The notes: generated from the sequence alone by a model not told the origin. Positions 31,409 to 40,513 are shown, counted from the stretch's first letter. The stretch: 64,000 nucleotides of DNA from Salipiger mucosus DSM 16094 (GCF_000442255.1 NZ_KE557287.1:1-64000); one strand, 5' to 3'. Numbers and translations are program-made.

Positions 31409-31824
31409 GTGGCGAAGACCAGTCCGGGGATCACCGTGAAGATGATCGCCACCACGGAGAGCACGCAGAGCAGCAGCGTGACGTGGCCGATGAAGCGGTC
31501 CCGGCCACGTTCGGAGCTTTCGGTGATTTCCTCGAAGATCACGAAAACCCCGCCGTAGCGCCGCACCGCGATCCGGCCGAGCCATGCGATCGCCGCCGCG
31601 CCGATCACCCCGAGCCCGACGATGATCCAGCGCGGTTCGACCAGCGAGGCCATGGGCGCGGCCTTGGCGCACCAGATCGCGGCGACCCAGTAGCTGAGCA
31701 GGAAATGCGCCGCCCAGATCGAGGGCACCGCGACGAGGATCCAGACAGACCCCTGGTCGACGACGCGAGGCGCGTCTCCGGGCGGGGTGACGTGGCGCGG
31801 CTGTTCGTCGGAGCCGTGTCTCAT
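31402..31824 (-). CDS. Three-helix membrane protein of the oxidase operon
   Basis: This 140-residue protein has a polar leader of about 25 residues and three hydrophobic segments (VWILVAVPSIWAAHFLLSYW, WIIVGLGVIGAAAIAWLG, HVTLLLCVLSVVAIIFTVIP). It is not recognised as a named subunit. Its position between fused subunit I+III and the CtaG-like gene, with overlaps at both ends, suggests an accessory or small structural subunit of the oxidase. Confidence 0.7.
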   Translation of the reverse strand: MRHGSDEQPRHVTPPGDAPRVVDQGSVWILVAVPSIWAAHFLLSYWVAAIWCAKAAPMASLVEPRWIIVGLGVIGAAAIAWLGRIAVRRYGGVFVIFEEITESSERGRDRFIGHVTLLLCVLSVVAIIFTVIPGLVFATC

Positions 31825-34379
31825 GGGCCGACCCCCATCAGCAGCGGGAAGACCGCGAGCAGGGCGAAGGTCGTCACGGCCGTCAGCGCAAGGAAATGCG
31901 TGAACAGCGTGAGGTTCATCAGGTCCGCGCGATACTCGGGCGTGCAGTGGCCGAACTTCACCCGCGCCGCGACGTAGAGATGCATCACCCAGTTGAGCAG
32001 CAGGTGCAGCCCCATCCACAGGATCAGCATCCAGACCATGGCGTCAAAGCTCTGCGCCGTGGGGTCGAGGCCCTGCGTCCACGCCGCCCAGATCCAAGCG
32101 CCGATCCCGAGCGCGCCGATGGGCAGTGCGCCGACGAGCAGCGCCATGGCCAGCCCGCGCTGGCCGCGTCCCAGCGTCCCGCGCGCGGCGACGGTCATCG
32201 CCCAGGACCCGAACAGCAGCGCGAGGCCCGCCAGCAGCCAGCCGAAGCCCGGCAGGCGGTCGGCCGAGGGCAGGAAACCGGGCAGCGCGGTCCAGTAGAA
32301 GAAGTAGGAGAAGACCAGCCCCATGAAGGCGGTCATGTCGCCCGTCATCGTGATGAAGACGGCCCACCAGCCGGGGGACCGGTTGCCCTGCGCGTATGTC
32401 GGCAGGGTCAGGCCGCGCCCGGCGTATTTCTCGGGCGTTTCGGGAATGCGTGACGTGCCCGTCCAGAGCCACCAGAGCGTGAAGCCCGCGAAGCCCGCGC
32501 CGAAGATCAGCGTGATCGTCCAGAGGTGGAAGGTCGCGAGGATGAAGGCCGCGCCAAGGCAGAATGCCGCGCCGAGGGTGAGGAAGGTCGGACCGCCCAC
32601 GCGCTGCACGAAGAGCGGGCGGGCGTCGAGGATGTCGGTCACGATGAGCTCGCGCTTGCCCTCCTGTGCGTCGGGCAGGAACCACTCGCCGCGGTCGACC
32701 TGGCCCATGAGGTCCTCCTGCTCCCACAGCGGGTAACGGGTGTGGATGTAGGGGATCGAGCGAATGCCCCACGGCTTGTCCGGCACCTCGGCCGACCACT
32801 CCATCGTGCCCGCGTTCCAGATGTTGCGCGCCACGGGGGGCTGCTTGCCGCGCGGCCAGAGCACGTTCACCGCCAGCACCGCGAAGCCCGCCGCGAAGAC
32901 GAAGGCGCCCAGGGTCGAGACCATGTTGAGCACCGCCCAGCCGTCGGTGAGGTCGTAGGTCCAGACCCGGCGGGGCATCCCCATGACGCCGGTCCAGTGC
33001 ATCGGCAGGAAGGCGAGGTTGAAGCCGCCGAACATGAGCCAGAAGCTCCAGGTGCCCGCGCGGTCGTTCATCTTGCGCTGCGTGGTGAAGGGATACCAGT
33101 AGTGGATGCCGGCGAAGAGCGGGAAGAGCATGCCGCCGATCAGCGTGTAATGCAGGTGTGCCACGACGAAGTAGCTGTCATGCGCCTGCCAGTCGAAGGG
33201 CACCAGCGCCACCATCACGCCGGTCAGCCCGCCGAAGACGAAGATCGCCAGCGCCCCGCCCGCGAAGAGCATCGGCACCGAGGGGCGGACCTTGGAGACG
33301 AGCATCGTCGCGATGAAGCAGAAGATCTGGATGCCGGTGGGCACGGCGACCGCCTCGGACGCGGCCGAGAAGAAGCTCAGCGAGATCTCTGGCAGGCCCG
33401 TGGTGAACATGTGGTGCACCCAGAGCCCGAAGCTCAGGAAGGCGACCCCGACGGCGCTCAGCACGATCCAGGAGTGTCCCACCATGGGCCGGCCCGCGAA
33501 GGTCGGCAGCATGGTCGCGATGAGCGCGATCGAGGGCAGGAAGATGATGTAGACCTCGGGGTGGCCGAAGATCCAGAACAGGTGCTGCCACAGCAGCGGG
33601 TCGCCGCCCCGGTCGGGGTCGAAGAAGGCCCAGCCGAAGGCGCGCTCCATCTCGAGCAGCAGGTCGCCCGCGATCAGCGGCGGGAAGGCGAAGAGGATCA
33701 TCCCCGCCACGACCAGCACGTACCAGCAATAGAGCGGCATGAGGTTCAGCCGCATCCCCGGCGGGCGCGACTTCAGCACGCCGACGATCAGCTCGACAGC
33801 GGCGGCGATGGAGCTGACCTCGATGAAGGACAGACCCAGCAGCCAGATGTCGGCGCCGAGGCCGGAATAGTCCGGGTTCGAGGAGAGCGGCGTGTACATG
33901 AACCAGCCGCCGTCGGGCGCCACGCCGAAGAAGATCGAGCCGCAGACGAAGACGCCGCCGATGATGAAGCACCAGAAGCCGAAGGCCGAGAGCCGCGGGA
34001 AGGGCAGGTCGCGCGCGCCGAGGATCTCGGGCAGCACGAGGATCGCCACCGCCTCGAAGATCGGCACCGCGAAGAGGAACATCATCGCCGTGCCGTGCAG
34101 CGTGAAGAGCTGGTTGTAGAGGCTCTGGCTGAAGAGCTCGTTGTTCGGCACCGCGAGCTGCACGCGGATCAGAAGCGCGAGGATGCCGGCGAAGGTGAAG
34201 AAGGCGAAGGAGGTCAGCAGGTACCACTTGCCGATGTAGTCGTTGTTGACCGCCGAGATGATCTTCCAGCCGGGCGGCGCGCGCCAGACGTCCAGGAGCC
34301 GTTTGCGCTGCGCCTTGTCGCGGGCCTCGTCGTAGGGCTCGGGCGGCGGCAGGCGGGAGAGGTCGATCTCGTCGGTCAT
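31821..34379 (-). CDS. Haem-copper oxidase, fused subunits I and III
   Basis: An 852-residue fusion. Residues about 40-530 form subunit I with haem a ligands His95 and His410, CuB ligands His273, His322 and His323, haem a3 ligand His408, Tyr277 available for the His-Tyr cross-link, Glu275 in GHPEVY, and Asp124 in ARDLPFPR. The remaining part has about six or seven helices and resembles subunit III. The K-channel position in AVPTGIQIF is Gln351 where A-family oxidases such as that of Paracoccus have Lys. It reduces O2 in the inner membrane and pumps protons if its channels are functional. It lies 7 bp after subunit II and overlaps the next gene by four bases. Confidence 0.93.
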   Translation of the reverse strand: MTDEIDLSRLPPPEPYDEARDKAQRKRLLDVWRAPPGWKIISAVNNDYIGKWYLLTSFAFFTFAGILALLIRVQLAVPNNELFSQSLYNQLFTLHGTAMMFLFAVPIFEAVAILVLPEILGARDLPFPRLSAFGFWCFIIGGVFVCGSIFFGVAPDGGWFMYTPLSSNPDYSGLGADIWLLGLSFIEVSSIAAAVELIVGVLKSRPPGMRLNLMPLYCWYVLVVAGMILFAFPPLIAGDLLLEMERAFGWAFFDPDRGGDPLLWQHLFWIFGHPEVYIIFLPSIALIATMLPTFAGRPMVGHSWIVLSAVGVAFLSFGLWVHHMFTTGLPEISLSFFSAASEAVAVPTGIQIFCFIATMLVSKVRPSVPMLFAGGALAIFVFGGLTGVMVALVPFDWQAHDSYFVVAHLHYTLIGGMLFPLFAGIHYWYPFTTQRKMNDRAGTWSFWLMFGGFNLAFLPMHWTGVMGMPRRVWTYDLTDGWAVLNMVSTLGAFVFAAGFAVLAVNVLWPRGKQPPVARNIWNAGTMEWSAEVPDKPWGIRSIPYIHTRYPLWEQEDLMGQVDRGEWFLPDAQEGKRELIVTDILDARPLFVQRVGGPTFLTLGAAFCLGAAFILATFHLWTITLIFGAGFAGFTLWWLWTGTSRIPETPEKYAGRGLTLPTYAQGNRSPGWWAVFITMTGDMTAFMGLVFSYFFYWTALPGFLPSADRLPGFGWLLAGLALLFGSWAMTVAARGTLGRGQRGLAMALLVGALPIGALGIGAWIWAAWTQGLDPTAQSFDAMVWMLILWMGLHLLLNWVMHLYVAARVKFGHCTPEYRADLMNLTLFTHFLALTAVTTFALLAVFPLLMGVGP

Positions 34380-34386
34380 GGGCGCG

Positions 34387-35346
34387 TCAGTCCAGGCTCA
34401 TCAGGAAGGCGACGAGCCGGTCGAGCCGCGCGCCGGAGAGGTCGGGGTAGGGAGGCATGTCGATGTCGGGCTTCATCTCGTGGGTCTCGGTGATCCACCG
34501 CGCCATGTTCCCTGGCGTCATCTCGTAGATGCCCGCGCCAAGCTTTTCGCGCGCGGCCAGGTGGGTCAGGTCCGGCCCGACCGGGCCCGCAGCCTCCGTG
34601 CCGCGGATGGTGTGGCAGGCGCCGCAGCCTTCCTCGGCAAAGACCGTGTAGCCGGGATCCCCGGCCGCGACCTGCGCCGGCTCGGCCTCATGCGCGAGCC
34701 ATGCCTCGAAATCGGCTTGCTCCATCACGATGGCATCGAACCGCATGAGCGCATGGGCGCCGCCGCAGTATTCGGCGCAGAGCCCGCCCCAGTTGCCGGT
34801 CTTCACCGGCGTCAGCGTCAGCCGGGTCTCGCGGCCGGGGATCATGTCCATCTTGCCGCCGAGCGCGGGCACCCAGAAGCTGTGGATCACGTCGTCGGCG
34901 GTGAGCCGGAACAGGGCCGTCCGGTCGACCGGCAGCCGGATCTCGTTCGCGGTGACGACGTCGCCTTCGGACGTTTCGTAGATCACCCGCCACCACCATC
35001 GCTCGCCGTCCACCCTGACGGTCAGGTCGCCCTCGTCGGCGGTGATGTCGCGCAGGATGACAAGGCCCCAGACCAGCAGCGTGCCGACGAGCACCGAGGG
35101 AAACACCGCGCCGCCCCAGATGATGAAGCGCCGCGCCTGGGTTTCGAGGGACGGATCGACCTGCCGACGGTGGGCATAGACCGCCGCGCCGATCACGAGG
35201 CACCAGATCACGGCCGCACCGATCAGCAGGACCCAGAACAGCCCTTCGACGCGATCGGCCTCGGCCCCGGCGGAGGCCAGCCAGTTGTGGCGTCCCGAGC
35301 AACCGGCCAGGAACAGCGGAAGTGTGAGGTAGATGGAAAACCGCAA
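34387..35346 (-). CDS. Cytochrome c oxidase subunit II with fused cytochrome c domain
   Basis: A 319-residue lipoprotein-type subunit II. I place the start at TTG 35346 because it follows GGGCGG, gives MRFSIYLTLPLFLAGC with lipobox Cys16, and no ATG is available. Two helices (about 37-57 and 73-97) anchor it. The CuA site is complete: His155, Cys190, Glu192, Cys194, His198 and Met201. A C-terminal cytochrome c domain has CGACH (Cys241-His245) and a likely Met ligand in DMPPYPD, so this is a caa3-like arrangement. It receives electrons from soluble cytochrome and passes them to subunit I. First structural gene of the oxidase operon. Confidence 0.92.
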   Translation of the reverse strand: MRFSIYLTLPLFLAGCSGRHNWLASAGAEADRVEGLFWVLLIGAAVIWCLVIGAAVYAHRRQVDPSLETQARRFIIWGGAVFPSVLVGTLLVWGLVILRDITADEGDLTVRVDGERWWWRVIYETSEGDVVTANEIRLPVDRTALFRLTADDVIHSFWVPALGGKMDMIPGRETRLTLTPVKTGNWGGLCAEYCGGAHALMRFDAIVMEQADFEAWLAHEAEPAQVAAGDPGYTVFAEEGCGACHTIRGTEAAGPVGPDLTHLAAREKLGAGIYEMTPGNMARWITETHEMKPDIDMPPYPDLSGARLDRLVAFLMSLD

Positions 35347-35485
35347 GTTTCCGCCCTGTCCGGAGCTCGATCTGACGCACAACTCGCGAGTGCGTGAAGC
35401 GTTCCGGCAAGACTGCACTTGCGCAAATGTCTGGTGCCATGTGGCGCCGGTGCGGACTCGCGTGCCAGCTTCGGAGCCGGGCCGC

Positions 35486-36376
35486 TCAGGCGCCGCCGGT
35501 AACCTCTGCCGCGGCTCTGGCGATGATCCAGTCGCAGGTTTTCTGCGCCGGCTCGGAGCGTTTCCGGAACGGGTCCTCCAGGTAGAACGACTGCGTCCCC
35601 GCGAGATCGCAATCCTCGAGGCAGGGCACCAGTCCAAGCGAGCCCTGAAGGAAGTCGGAGACCGGCCTGCGTGCCAGCGCGATGCCCGCGCCGCCGGAGG
35701 CCAGCGACAGCGCCATCTGGGTCGACTCCGTGTGGATCGCGCGCGCCAGCCGAAAGTCCAGTCCCTCCCGCGCCAGCAGGGTCTGCCACCCGGTGCGGTG
35801 AAAGCCGATCTCGATCAGCGTTTCGGATATGAGATCGCCGGGCGTGCCGATCCGGTCGGCGATCTCGGCGCGTGCGACCGGCGTGATCCTTTCGCCGAAC
35901 AACATCATCGCGTCCGGCGGCGGCACGCGTGCAAAGCTGATCTCGATGACGTCCGCCTCGTCCGGGGTCTCCTCCTGCGCGGCACCCGAGACGATGTGCA
36001 GCCGGACATCGGGATTGTCGGCCCGGAAGTCCTGCAGGTGGCTGGCAAGCCAGGACGCATTGAACACGAAGGGCGCCCGGAGGATGACCGGCCGGTTCTG
36101 CCGTGTCCCGAACAGCGACAGGGCCGATCCCTCGAGGGCCATGAGCGACTCGCGCACGACGGGCAGGAACGCGCGCCCGGCGGCCGTCAGTGTCACGCTG
36201 TGCGGGCCCCGGTCGAAGAGGCGTGCGCCCAGGTGGGTCTCGAGAGCCGCGATCTGCTTGCTCAGCGCGGCGGGCGAGACATTCAGCGCGGCAGCGGCGC
36301 GGGCAAAGCTTTCGTGCTGACCAGCCGCATCGAAGGCGCGGATCCAGTTCAACGAAGGGATGCGGGACATGGGCAT
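35486..36376 (-). CDS. LysR-family transcriptional regulator
   Basis: A 296-residue LTTR with the N-terminal HTH (RIPSLNWIRAFDAAGQHESF, then SPAALSKQIAALETHLGARL) and the GcvA-like effector domain. The start may be 36376 or the ATG two codons downstream. It lies upstream of the oxidase operon on the same strand (139-bp gap) and is divergent from the PhyH-family gene with 107 bp between starts. LysR regulators usually control a divergent target, so the dioxygenase is the more likely one. Confidence 0.88.
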   Translation of the reverse strand: MPMSRIPSLNWIRAFDAAGQHESFARAAAALNVSPAALSKQIAALETHLGARLFDRGPHSVTLTAAGRAFLPVVRESLMALEGSALSLFGTRQNRPVILRAPFVFNASWLASHLQDFRADNPDVRLHIVSGAAQEETPDEADVIEISFARVPPPDAMMLFGERITPVARAEIADRIGTPGDLISETLIEIGFHRTGWQTLLAREGLDFRLARAIHTESTQMALSLASGGAGIALARRPVSDFLQGSLGLVPCLEDCDLAGTQSFYLEDPFRKRSEPAQKTCDWIIARAAAEVTGGA

Positions 36377-36483
36377 GATCGCAGGCTAACGAAAGGTTGG
36401 CCTGACGCCACAATTTTCGCGTTTGCGGGTCGCGAATTCGATGTCCTATCCAATGAACCATGACAAGGAGGAGGATAACCCAG

Positions 36484-37314
36484 ATGTCGAACCAACTGAG
36501 CGACCGCCAGGTCCAGGCCTACGAGCGCGACGGTTTTGTTTGTCCCGTCGACGTGTTTTCCGCACAAGAGGCTGCGGAGCTGCGCCGTGAATACGAAAAG
36601 ATCGAGGCACAGGCCGCGACAGACCCGGAAACCAAGGCGGCGCTGCGCGACGATGGCTTCATCTCCGTGCCGCTCGTGCACCGGATCGTCACCGACCCGC
36701 GCGTGGTCGATGCCGTGGAATCCGTGATGGGGCCGGACATCCTGGCCTGGGGCTGCAGTTTCTTCGTCAAGGAGCCCCGCTCCCCGTCCTACATCAGCTG
36801 GCACCAGGACCTGCATTACTGGGGTCTCGACGAGAGCGAGGAAGTGACCGCCTGGATTGCCCTGTCGCCGGCGCCGGTCGAGGCCGGATGCATGCGCTTT
36901 GCCAAGGGCAGCCACAAGAGCAAGGTCTCGCACCGCGACACCTTCGACGAGCGCAACCTGCTCAGCCGCGGCCAGGAGATCGAGGTGGACGTGGACGAGG
37001 CCGATGCCGTCGAGGCCGCGCTGCGCCCCGGCCAGATGTCGCTGCACCACGGACTGACGATCCACGCCTCGAACCCGAACACCACCGACGACCGGCGGAT
37101 CGGTCTTGCGGTCCGCTACATCCGGACCTCGATGCGGCAGACCAGCGACGTGCGGCAGACGGCCAAGCTGGTGCGCGGCACCGACGCCTACGGGTATTTC
37201 GACCTGATGCCCGAGCCGTCGGGGCTGTTCGATCCTGCGGATCTGGCCCGGCACACCGCCGCGCTGCGCGCCAAGCGCGAGGTGCAGATGAAAGGCACCG
37301 AGATGAAGGTCTGA
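36484..37314 (+). CDS. Phytanoyl-CoA dioxygenase (PhyH) family protein
   Basis: A 276-residue Fe(II)/2-oxoglutarate-dependent oxygenase. The metal triad can be read as His107 and Asp109 in SWHQDLHYWG and distal His194 in IHASNPNTTDDRR, where the downstream Arg fits 2-oxoglutarate binding. It hydroxylates an unknown small molecule in the cytoplasm. The start at 36484 follows AAGGAGGAGG, favoured over the ATG at 36460, which precedes that site. Its divergent LysR gene is a plausible regulator. It converges on the TRAP transporter genes. Confidence 0.9.
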   Translation: MSNQLSDRQVQAYERDGFVCPVDVFSAQEAAELRREYEKIEAQAATDPETKAALRDDGFISVPLVHRIVTDPRVVDAVESVMGPDILAWGCSFFVKEPRSPSYISWHQDLHYWGLDESEEVTAWIALSPAPVEAGCMRFAKGSHKSKVSHRDTFDERNLLSRGQEIEVDVDEADAVEAALRPGQMSLHHGLTIHASNPNTTDDRRIGLAVRYIRTSMRQTSDVRQTAKLVRGTDAYGYFDLMPEPSGLFDPADLARHTAALRAKREVQMKGTEMKV

Positions 37315-37333
37315 GCCCATCCGGGCAATATTG

Positions 37334-37359
37334 GTGGCCGCCTTGGGAAAGGCGGCCAC
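37334..37359 (+). terminator. Terminator-like hairpin after PhyH gene
   Basis: GTGGCCGCCTT and AAGGCGGCCAC form a perfect 11-bp stem with a GGGA loop, 20 bp after the stop. No clear U tract. Confidence 0.6.
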
Positions 37360-37373
37360 GCAGGCAACCGGGA

Positions 37374-37398
37374 GCGGCGCGCGCACCCCGCGCGCCGC
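37374..37398 (-). terminator. Terminator-like hairpin after dctM
   Basis: GCGGCGCGCG and CGCGCGCCGC form a perfect 10-bp stem with a 5-nt loop, 12 bp beyond the dctM stop on the minus strand. Confidence 0.55.
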
Positions 37399-37409
37399 GA
37401 GGCCGGAGC

Positions 37410-38693
37410 CTAGCCCATCAGCAGGTCGGGCAGAAAGGTCACGATCCCCGGCACGAGCACCAGCAGCAGGAGCACCGCCAGCAGCGAGACGAAGAACGGC
37501 CAGGCCTCGCGCGCGAAGGTGCCGACGCTGACGCCGAGGATCGAGCAGGAGGTGAACATCAGCGTGCCGACCGGCGGGGTGACGCCGCCGATGGTCAGGT
37601 TCACGACCATCACGATACCGAAGTGCAGCGGGTCGATGCCCACCTGCGTCACCGCCGGAACAAGGATCGGCGTCAGCAGGATCAGCGCCGCCGTGCCCTC
37701 GATCAGCATGCCGATGAAGAGCAGCAGCGCGTTGATGAGCAGCAGCAGCAGGAGCGGGTTCTCGGTGACGCTCAGCAGCAGCGCCGCGCCGCGCGAGGGG
37801 ATCTGCTCCCAGGTCATGTAGAAGCCGAAGGCGCCGGCGGCGCAGATGATGAGCATCACCACCGCCGTGGCCAGCACCGTCTCGCGGATGATCGCGGGCA
37901 GGGCCGAGAGCTTCAGTTCGCGGTGCCAGAAGAGCCCGATGAGCGAGGCGTAGACCACGGTCATCGCGCCGGCCTCGGTCGGGGTGAAGATCCCCTGCCG
38001 GATGCCGATCAGGATGAAGGCGATGATCGAGAGCGCGCCGAGCGCCTCGACGAAGGCACGGCCGACCTCGGGCGGGGTCGCGCGTTCGGCGCGGGTCGGG
38101 CGATAGTTGCGGCGGCGCGCCAGCACGCGCACGACCAGCATCAGCGTCACGGTGATGACCACGCCGGGCAGGACGCCGCCGATGAACAGCCGCCCGACCG
38201 AGACATCGCCGAGGAAGCCGTAGAGGATCAGCCCGATGCCCGGCGGGATGATCGGCGTGATGACCGACGAACAGGTGCAGACCGCTGCGGTGAAGCCCGG
38301 CGAGTAGCCGCGCCGCACCATCTCGGAGCCCAGCATCTTGGCCTGCATCGCCGCGTCCGCGTTGGCCGAGGCCGAGAGACCGCCCATCAGCGCCGAGAGC
38401 ACCACGTTGGACTGGGCCAGGCCGCCGACGGTGTGCCCGACCAGCGCATCGGCGAAGCCGAGCAGGCGCCGGGTGATGCCGGCGTGGTTCATGATCGTGC
38501 CGGCGCAGATGAAGAAGGGCACGGCCAGCAGCGGAAAGGATTCGGTCGAGGCGGCGATCTTCTGCACGAAGGCGTTGATCGGCAGCCCGGCGCCCATGAG
38601 GAAGAAGCTCAGCGAGGCCATGGCGATGGCCAGCGCGATGGGGACGTTCAGCAGGAAGAGCCCCAGCATGATCGCGATCGGTGTCAGGCCCAT
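37410..38693 (-). CDS. dctM: TRAP transporter large permease subunit
   Basis: A 427-residue membrane protein with about twelve helices and DctM features such as PLLAVPFFICAGTIM, VVLSALMGGLSASANADAAM, TCSSVITPIIPPGIGLILYG and LTIGGVTPPVGTLMF. It is the Na+-coupled transport subunit, working with DctQ and the periplasmic DctP. Its start overlaps the dctQ end by 10 bp. The substrate, an organic or sugar acid, is unknown. Confidence 0.94.
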   Translation of the reverse strand: MGLTPIAIMLGLFLLNVPIALAIAMASLSFFLMGAGLPINAFVQKIAASTESFPLLAVPFFICAGTIMNHAGITRRLLGFADALVGHTVGGLAQSNVVLSALMGGLSASANADAAMQAKMLGSEMVRRGYSPGFTAAVCTCSSVITPIIPPGIGLILYGFLGDVSVGRLFIGGVLPGVVITVTLMLVVRVLARRRNYRPTRAERATPPEVGRAFVEALGALSIIAFILIGIRQGIFTPTEAGAMTVVYASLIGLFWHRELKLSALPAIIRETVLATAVVMLIICAAGAFGFYMTWEQIPSRGAALLLSVTENPLLLLLLINALLLFIGMLIEGTAALILLTPILVPAVTQVGIDPLHFGIVMVVNLTIGGVTPPVGTLMFTSCSILGVSVGTFAREAWPFFVSLLAVLLLLVLVPGIVTFLPDLLMG

Positions 38694-39211
38694 CCGGCAT
38701 CTCCTTCTCCCGCGGCGTCGCCGGGCTCCGGCCGGCCCCGGAACCGGCGCAGCGCGATGCCGAGGTAGCGCAGCAGCATGCAGGCAAAGCCCGCCACCAC
38801 GGCGGCGTAGAGGATCGCGCGGGGCCAGCGCAGGATCGGCAGCGGGTCGTCCATCGACTCGAGGCAGAAGCCGACGCCCAGCCAGGTGACATAGCCGAGG
38901 AAGGCCAGCACCAGCGCGTCGACCGCGGCCCCCAACCAGCGCCGGACGGGGGCGGGCAGCCGCACCCAGAGGATGTCGATGCTCATGTGCATGCCGTGCT
39001 TGAAGGCCGCGGCGCCGCCCATGAAGATCAGCCAGGCGAAGGCCACCGACGAGATGTCTCCGGTCCAGGCGGCGGGGGTTGCGGTGACGTAGCGCGTCAG
39101 CACCCCCCAGCAGACGGTCGCGACGAGCACGACCAATGCGGCGCCCGCCACGAACTCTTCGGCATGTGCGAGCAGGGGGTGGGCCTTGCGCCTGCGTGGC
39201 GGGGTCGTCAT
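38684..39211 (-). CDS. dctQ: TRAP transporter small permease subunit
   Basis: A 175-residue protein with four hydrophobic helices in the DctQ pattern, including GDISSVAFAWLIFMGGAAAF and KHGMHMSIDILWVRLP, and charged ends. It forms the membrane complex with DctM, whose gene it overlaps by 10 bp. Separated from dctP by 80 bp containing a hairpin. Confidence 0.9.
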   Translation of the reverse strand: MTTPPRRRKAHPLLAHAEEFVAGAALVVLVATVCWGVLTRYVTATPAAWTGDISSVAFAWLIFMGGAAAFKHGMHMSIDILWVRLPAPVRRWLGAAVDALVLAFLGYVTWLGVGFCLESMDDPLPILRWPRAILYAAVVAGFACMLLRYLGIALRRFRGRPEPGDAAGEGDAGWA

Positions 39212-39254
39212 CGGTGCTGGCTCCCGGGGAAAAGCATGTCGCGGGACTCGAAAA

Positions 39255-39282
39255 CGCCGGCGACCCTTGGGGGCCGCCGGCG
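39255..39282 (-). terminator. Hairpin between dctP and dctQ
   Basis: CGCCGGCG repeats as its own complement at 39255-39262 and 39275-39282 with a 12-nt loop. Position after the binding-protein gene suggests differential expression of DctP over DctQM. Confidence 0.45.
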
Positions 39283-39291
39283 CAGGTGCGG

Positions 39292-40272
39292 TCACTCGGC
39301 GTCGAGGATGCCACGAATCGTGTCGTAGAGGCCGGGCGTCCACTCGGGGAAGGACTCGTAGACGCTTGCGGTCTTCTCGCGGAAGGCGGCGATGTCCACG
39401 TCCTCGACGATGGTGACGCCCGCGTCGCTGAACTGCTGCTTGTATTCTTCCTCGCGCTCGAGGGTGAGCTCGGTCGCCAGCTCGCCGGCCTCGGCGCCGA
39501 CCTCTGTCATGACCTGCTGGATGTCCTCGGGCAGGCCCGAGAAGTAGTCGGCGTTGATGACCCAGAAGGTGAAGGCGGTGAAGTGCGTGGTCATCGAGAT
39601 CGTGTCGCGGGTCTCGTGCAGCTTGGAGCCCCAGAGCGAGCCCAGCGGCGCCTCGGCGGCCTCGACGACGTTCTGCTGCAGCGCGCTGTAGACCTCGGCC
39701 CATTCGACCGTGGTGGGACGGGCGCCCATCGCCTCGAAGGTCTTGATGAAGACGGTGTTCGGCGGCACCCGGACGGTCATGCCCTCGACGTCGGCTGGCG
39801 CGCGGACCGGCTCGTCCGAGAGCATGTTGCGGCCGCCGAAGAGGGCGTTGTCCACGAGGAAGGTGATGCCTTCCTGCTCGAACTCGGCCTTGATGCCGTC
39901 GAACCACTCGGAGTCGACCAGCGCGTCGAACTGGGACGGATCGTCCAGCAGGTAGGGCCCTTCCAGCACGCCGATGTCGGGCACGAAGTCGGACAGGTAG
40001 CCCGAGGAGGTGACCGAGATCATCGGCGCGCCCTGGCGCATCATCTGGTTCACGTCCTTCTCGCTGCCCAGCTGCTGGGCCGGGAAGACCTGGATCTCGA
40101 CGCGGCCGTCAGTGCGCTTGGCCACTTCCTCGGCAAAGAAGGTCGCCGCCTGGTTGGTGGGCTCCTGCGGCGAGAGCGAGTTGGCGAGCCGGATCGTGTA
40201 GTCGGCGGCCATGAGCGGCGTGGCGCCCGCGATGCCCGTGGCAATCAGCACTGCGCTCGTGAATCTCTTCAT
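39292..40272 (-). CDS. dctP: TRAP transporter substrate-binding protein
   Basis: A 326-residue periplasmic protein. A signal peptide (MKRFTSAVLIATGIAGATPL, cleavage near residue 22) is followed by YTIRLANSLSPQEPTNQAA and the family pattern GRVEIQVFPAQQLGSEKDV; Arg in NTVFIKTFEAMG region and Trp-rich C-terminal segments also fit DctP. It captures the ligand for DctQM. The start has a GGGAGGAG-type site upstream. Its promoter region holds a long palindrome (40327-40349). Confidence 0.92.
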   Translation of the reverse strand: MKRFTSAVLIATGIAGATPLMAADYTIRLANSLSPQEPTNQAATFFAEEVAKRTDGRVEIQVFPAQQLGSEKDVNQMMRQGAPMISVTSSGYLSDFVPDIGVLEGPYLLDDPSQFDALVDSEWFDGIKAEFEQEGITFLVDNALFGGRNMLSDEPVRAPADVEGMTVRVPPNTVFIKTFEAMGARPTTVEWAEVYSALQQNVVEAAEAPLGSLWGSKLHETRDTISMTTHFTAFTFWVINADYFSGLPEDIQQVMTEVGAEAGELATELTLEREEEYKQQFSDAGVTIVEDVDIAAFREKTASVYESFPEWTPGLYDTIRGILDAE

Positions 40273-40326
40273 GACGGTCTCCTCCCGAATGATGAAGCCG
40301 GCACACCTCCCGCATGCCGCACTTTT

Positions 40327-40349
40327 TATATGAAGAGAGTCTTCACATA
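40327..40349. promoter_or_regulatory. Palindromic operator candidate upstream of dctP
   Basis: TATATGAAGA-GAG-TCTTCACATA has 10-bp arms with one mismatch, in an AT-rich stretch 55 bp before the dctP start. It differs from the IclR-linked motif farther along. The regulator is unknown. Confidence 0.5.
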
Positions 40350-40482
40350 TAATAAAATGCCGAGTCAACAGCCCCGTGACCACGTCCTGGCGGGACCTTC
40401 TCAAAAGTTCTGCCAGGAGCTTTCGGCGCGTGCTCGCGCAGAACTTTCCATTCAAATACAGAGCCTTGCTGGAGAAACGCCT

Positions 40483-40513
40483 CCGACCCCGGTCCCTGTC
40501 GGGCCGGGGTCGG
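40483..40513 (-). terminator. Terminator-like hairpin after fuconate operon
   Basis: CCGACCCCGG and CCGGGGTCGG form a 10-bp stem with an 11-nt loop, about 43 bp beyond the L-fuconate dehydratase stop. It separates that operon from dctP. The rest of the gap 40273-40555 has no gene. Confidence 0.55.

Noticed and set aside
32526-34493. Long plus-strand frame antisense to the fused oxidase
   Set aside because: Glu/Arg/His-rich low-complexity translation; the opposite strand carries all oxidase metal ligands.
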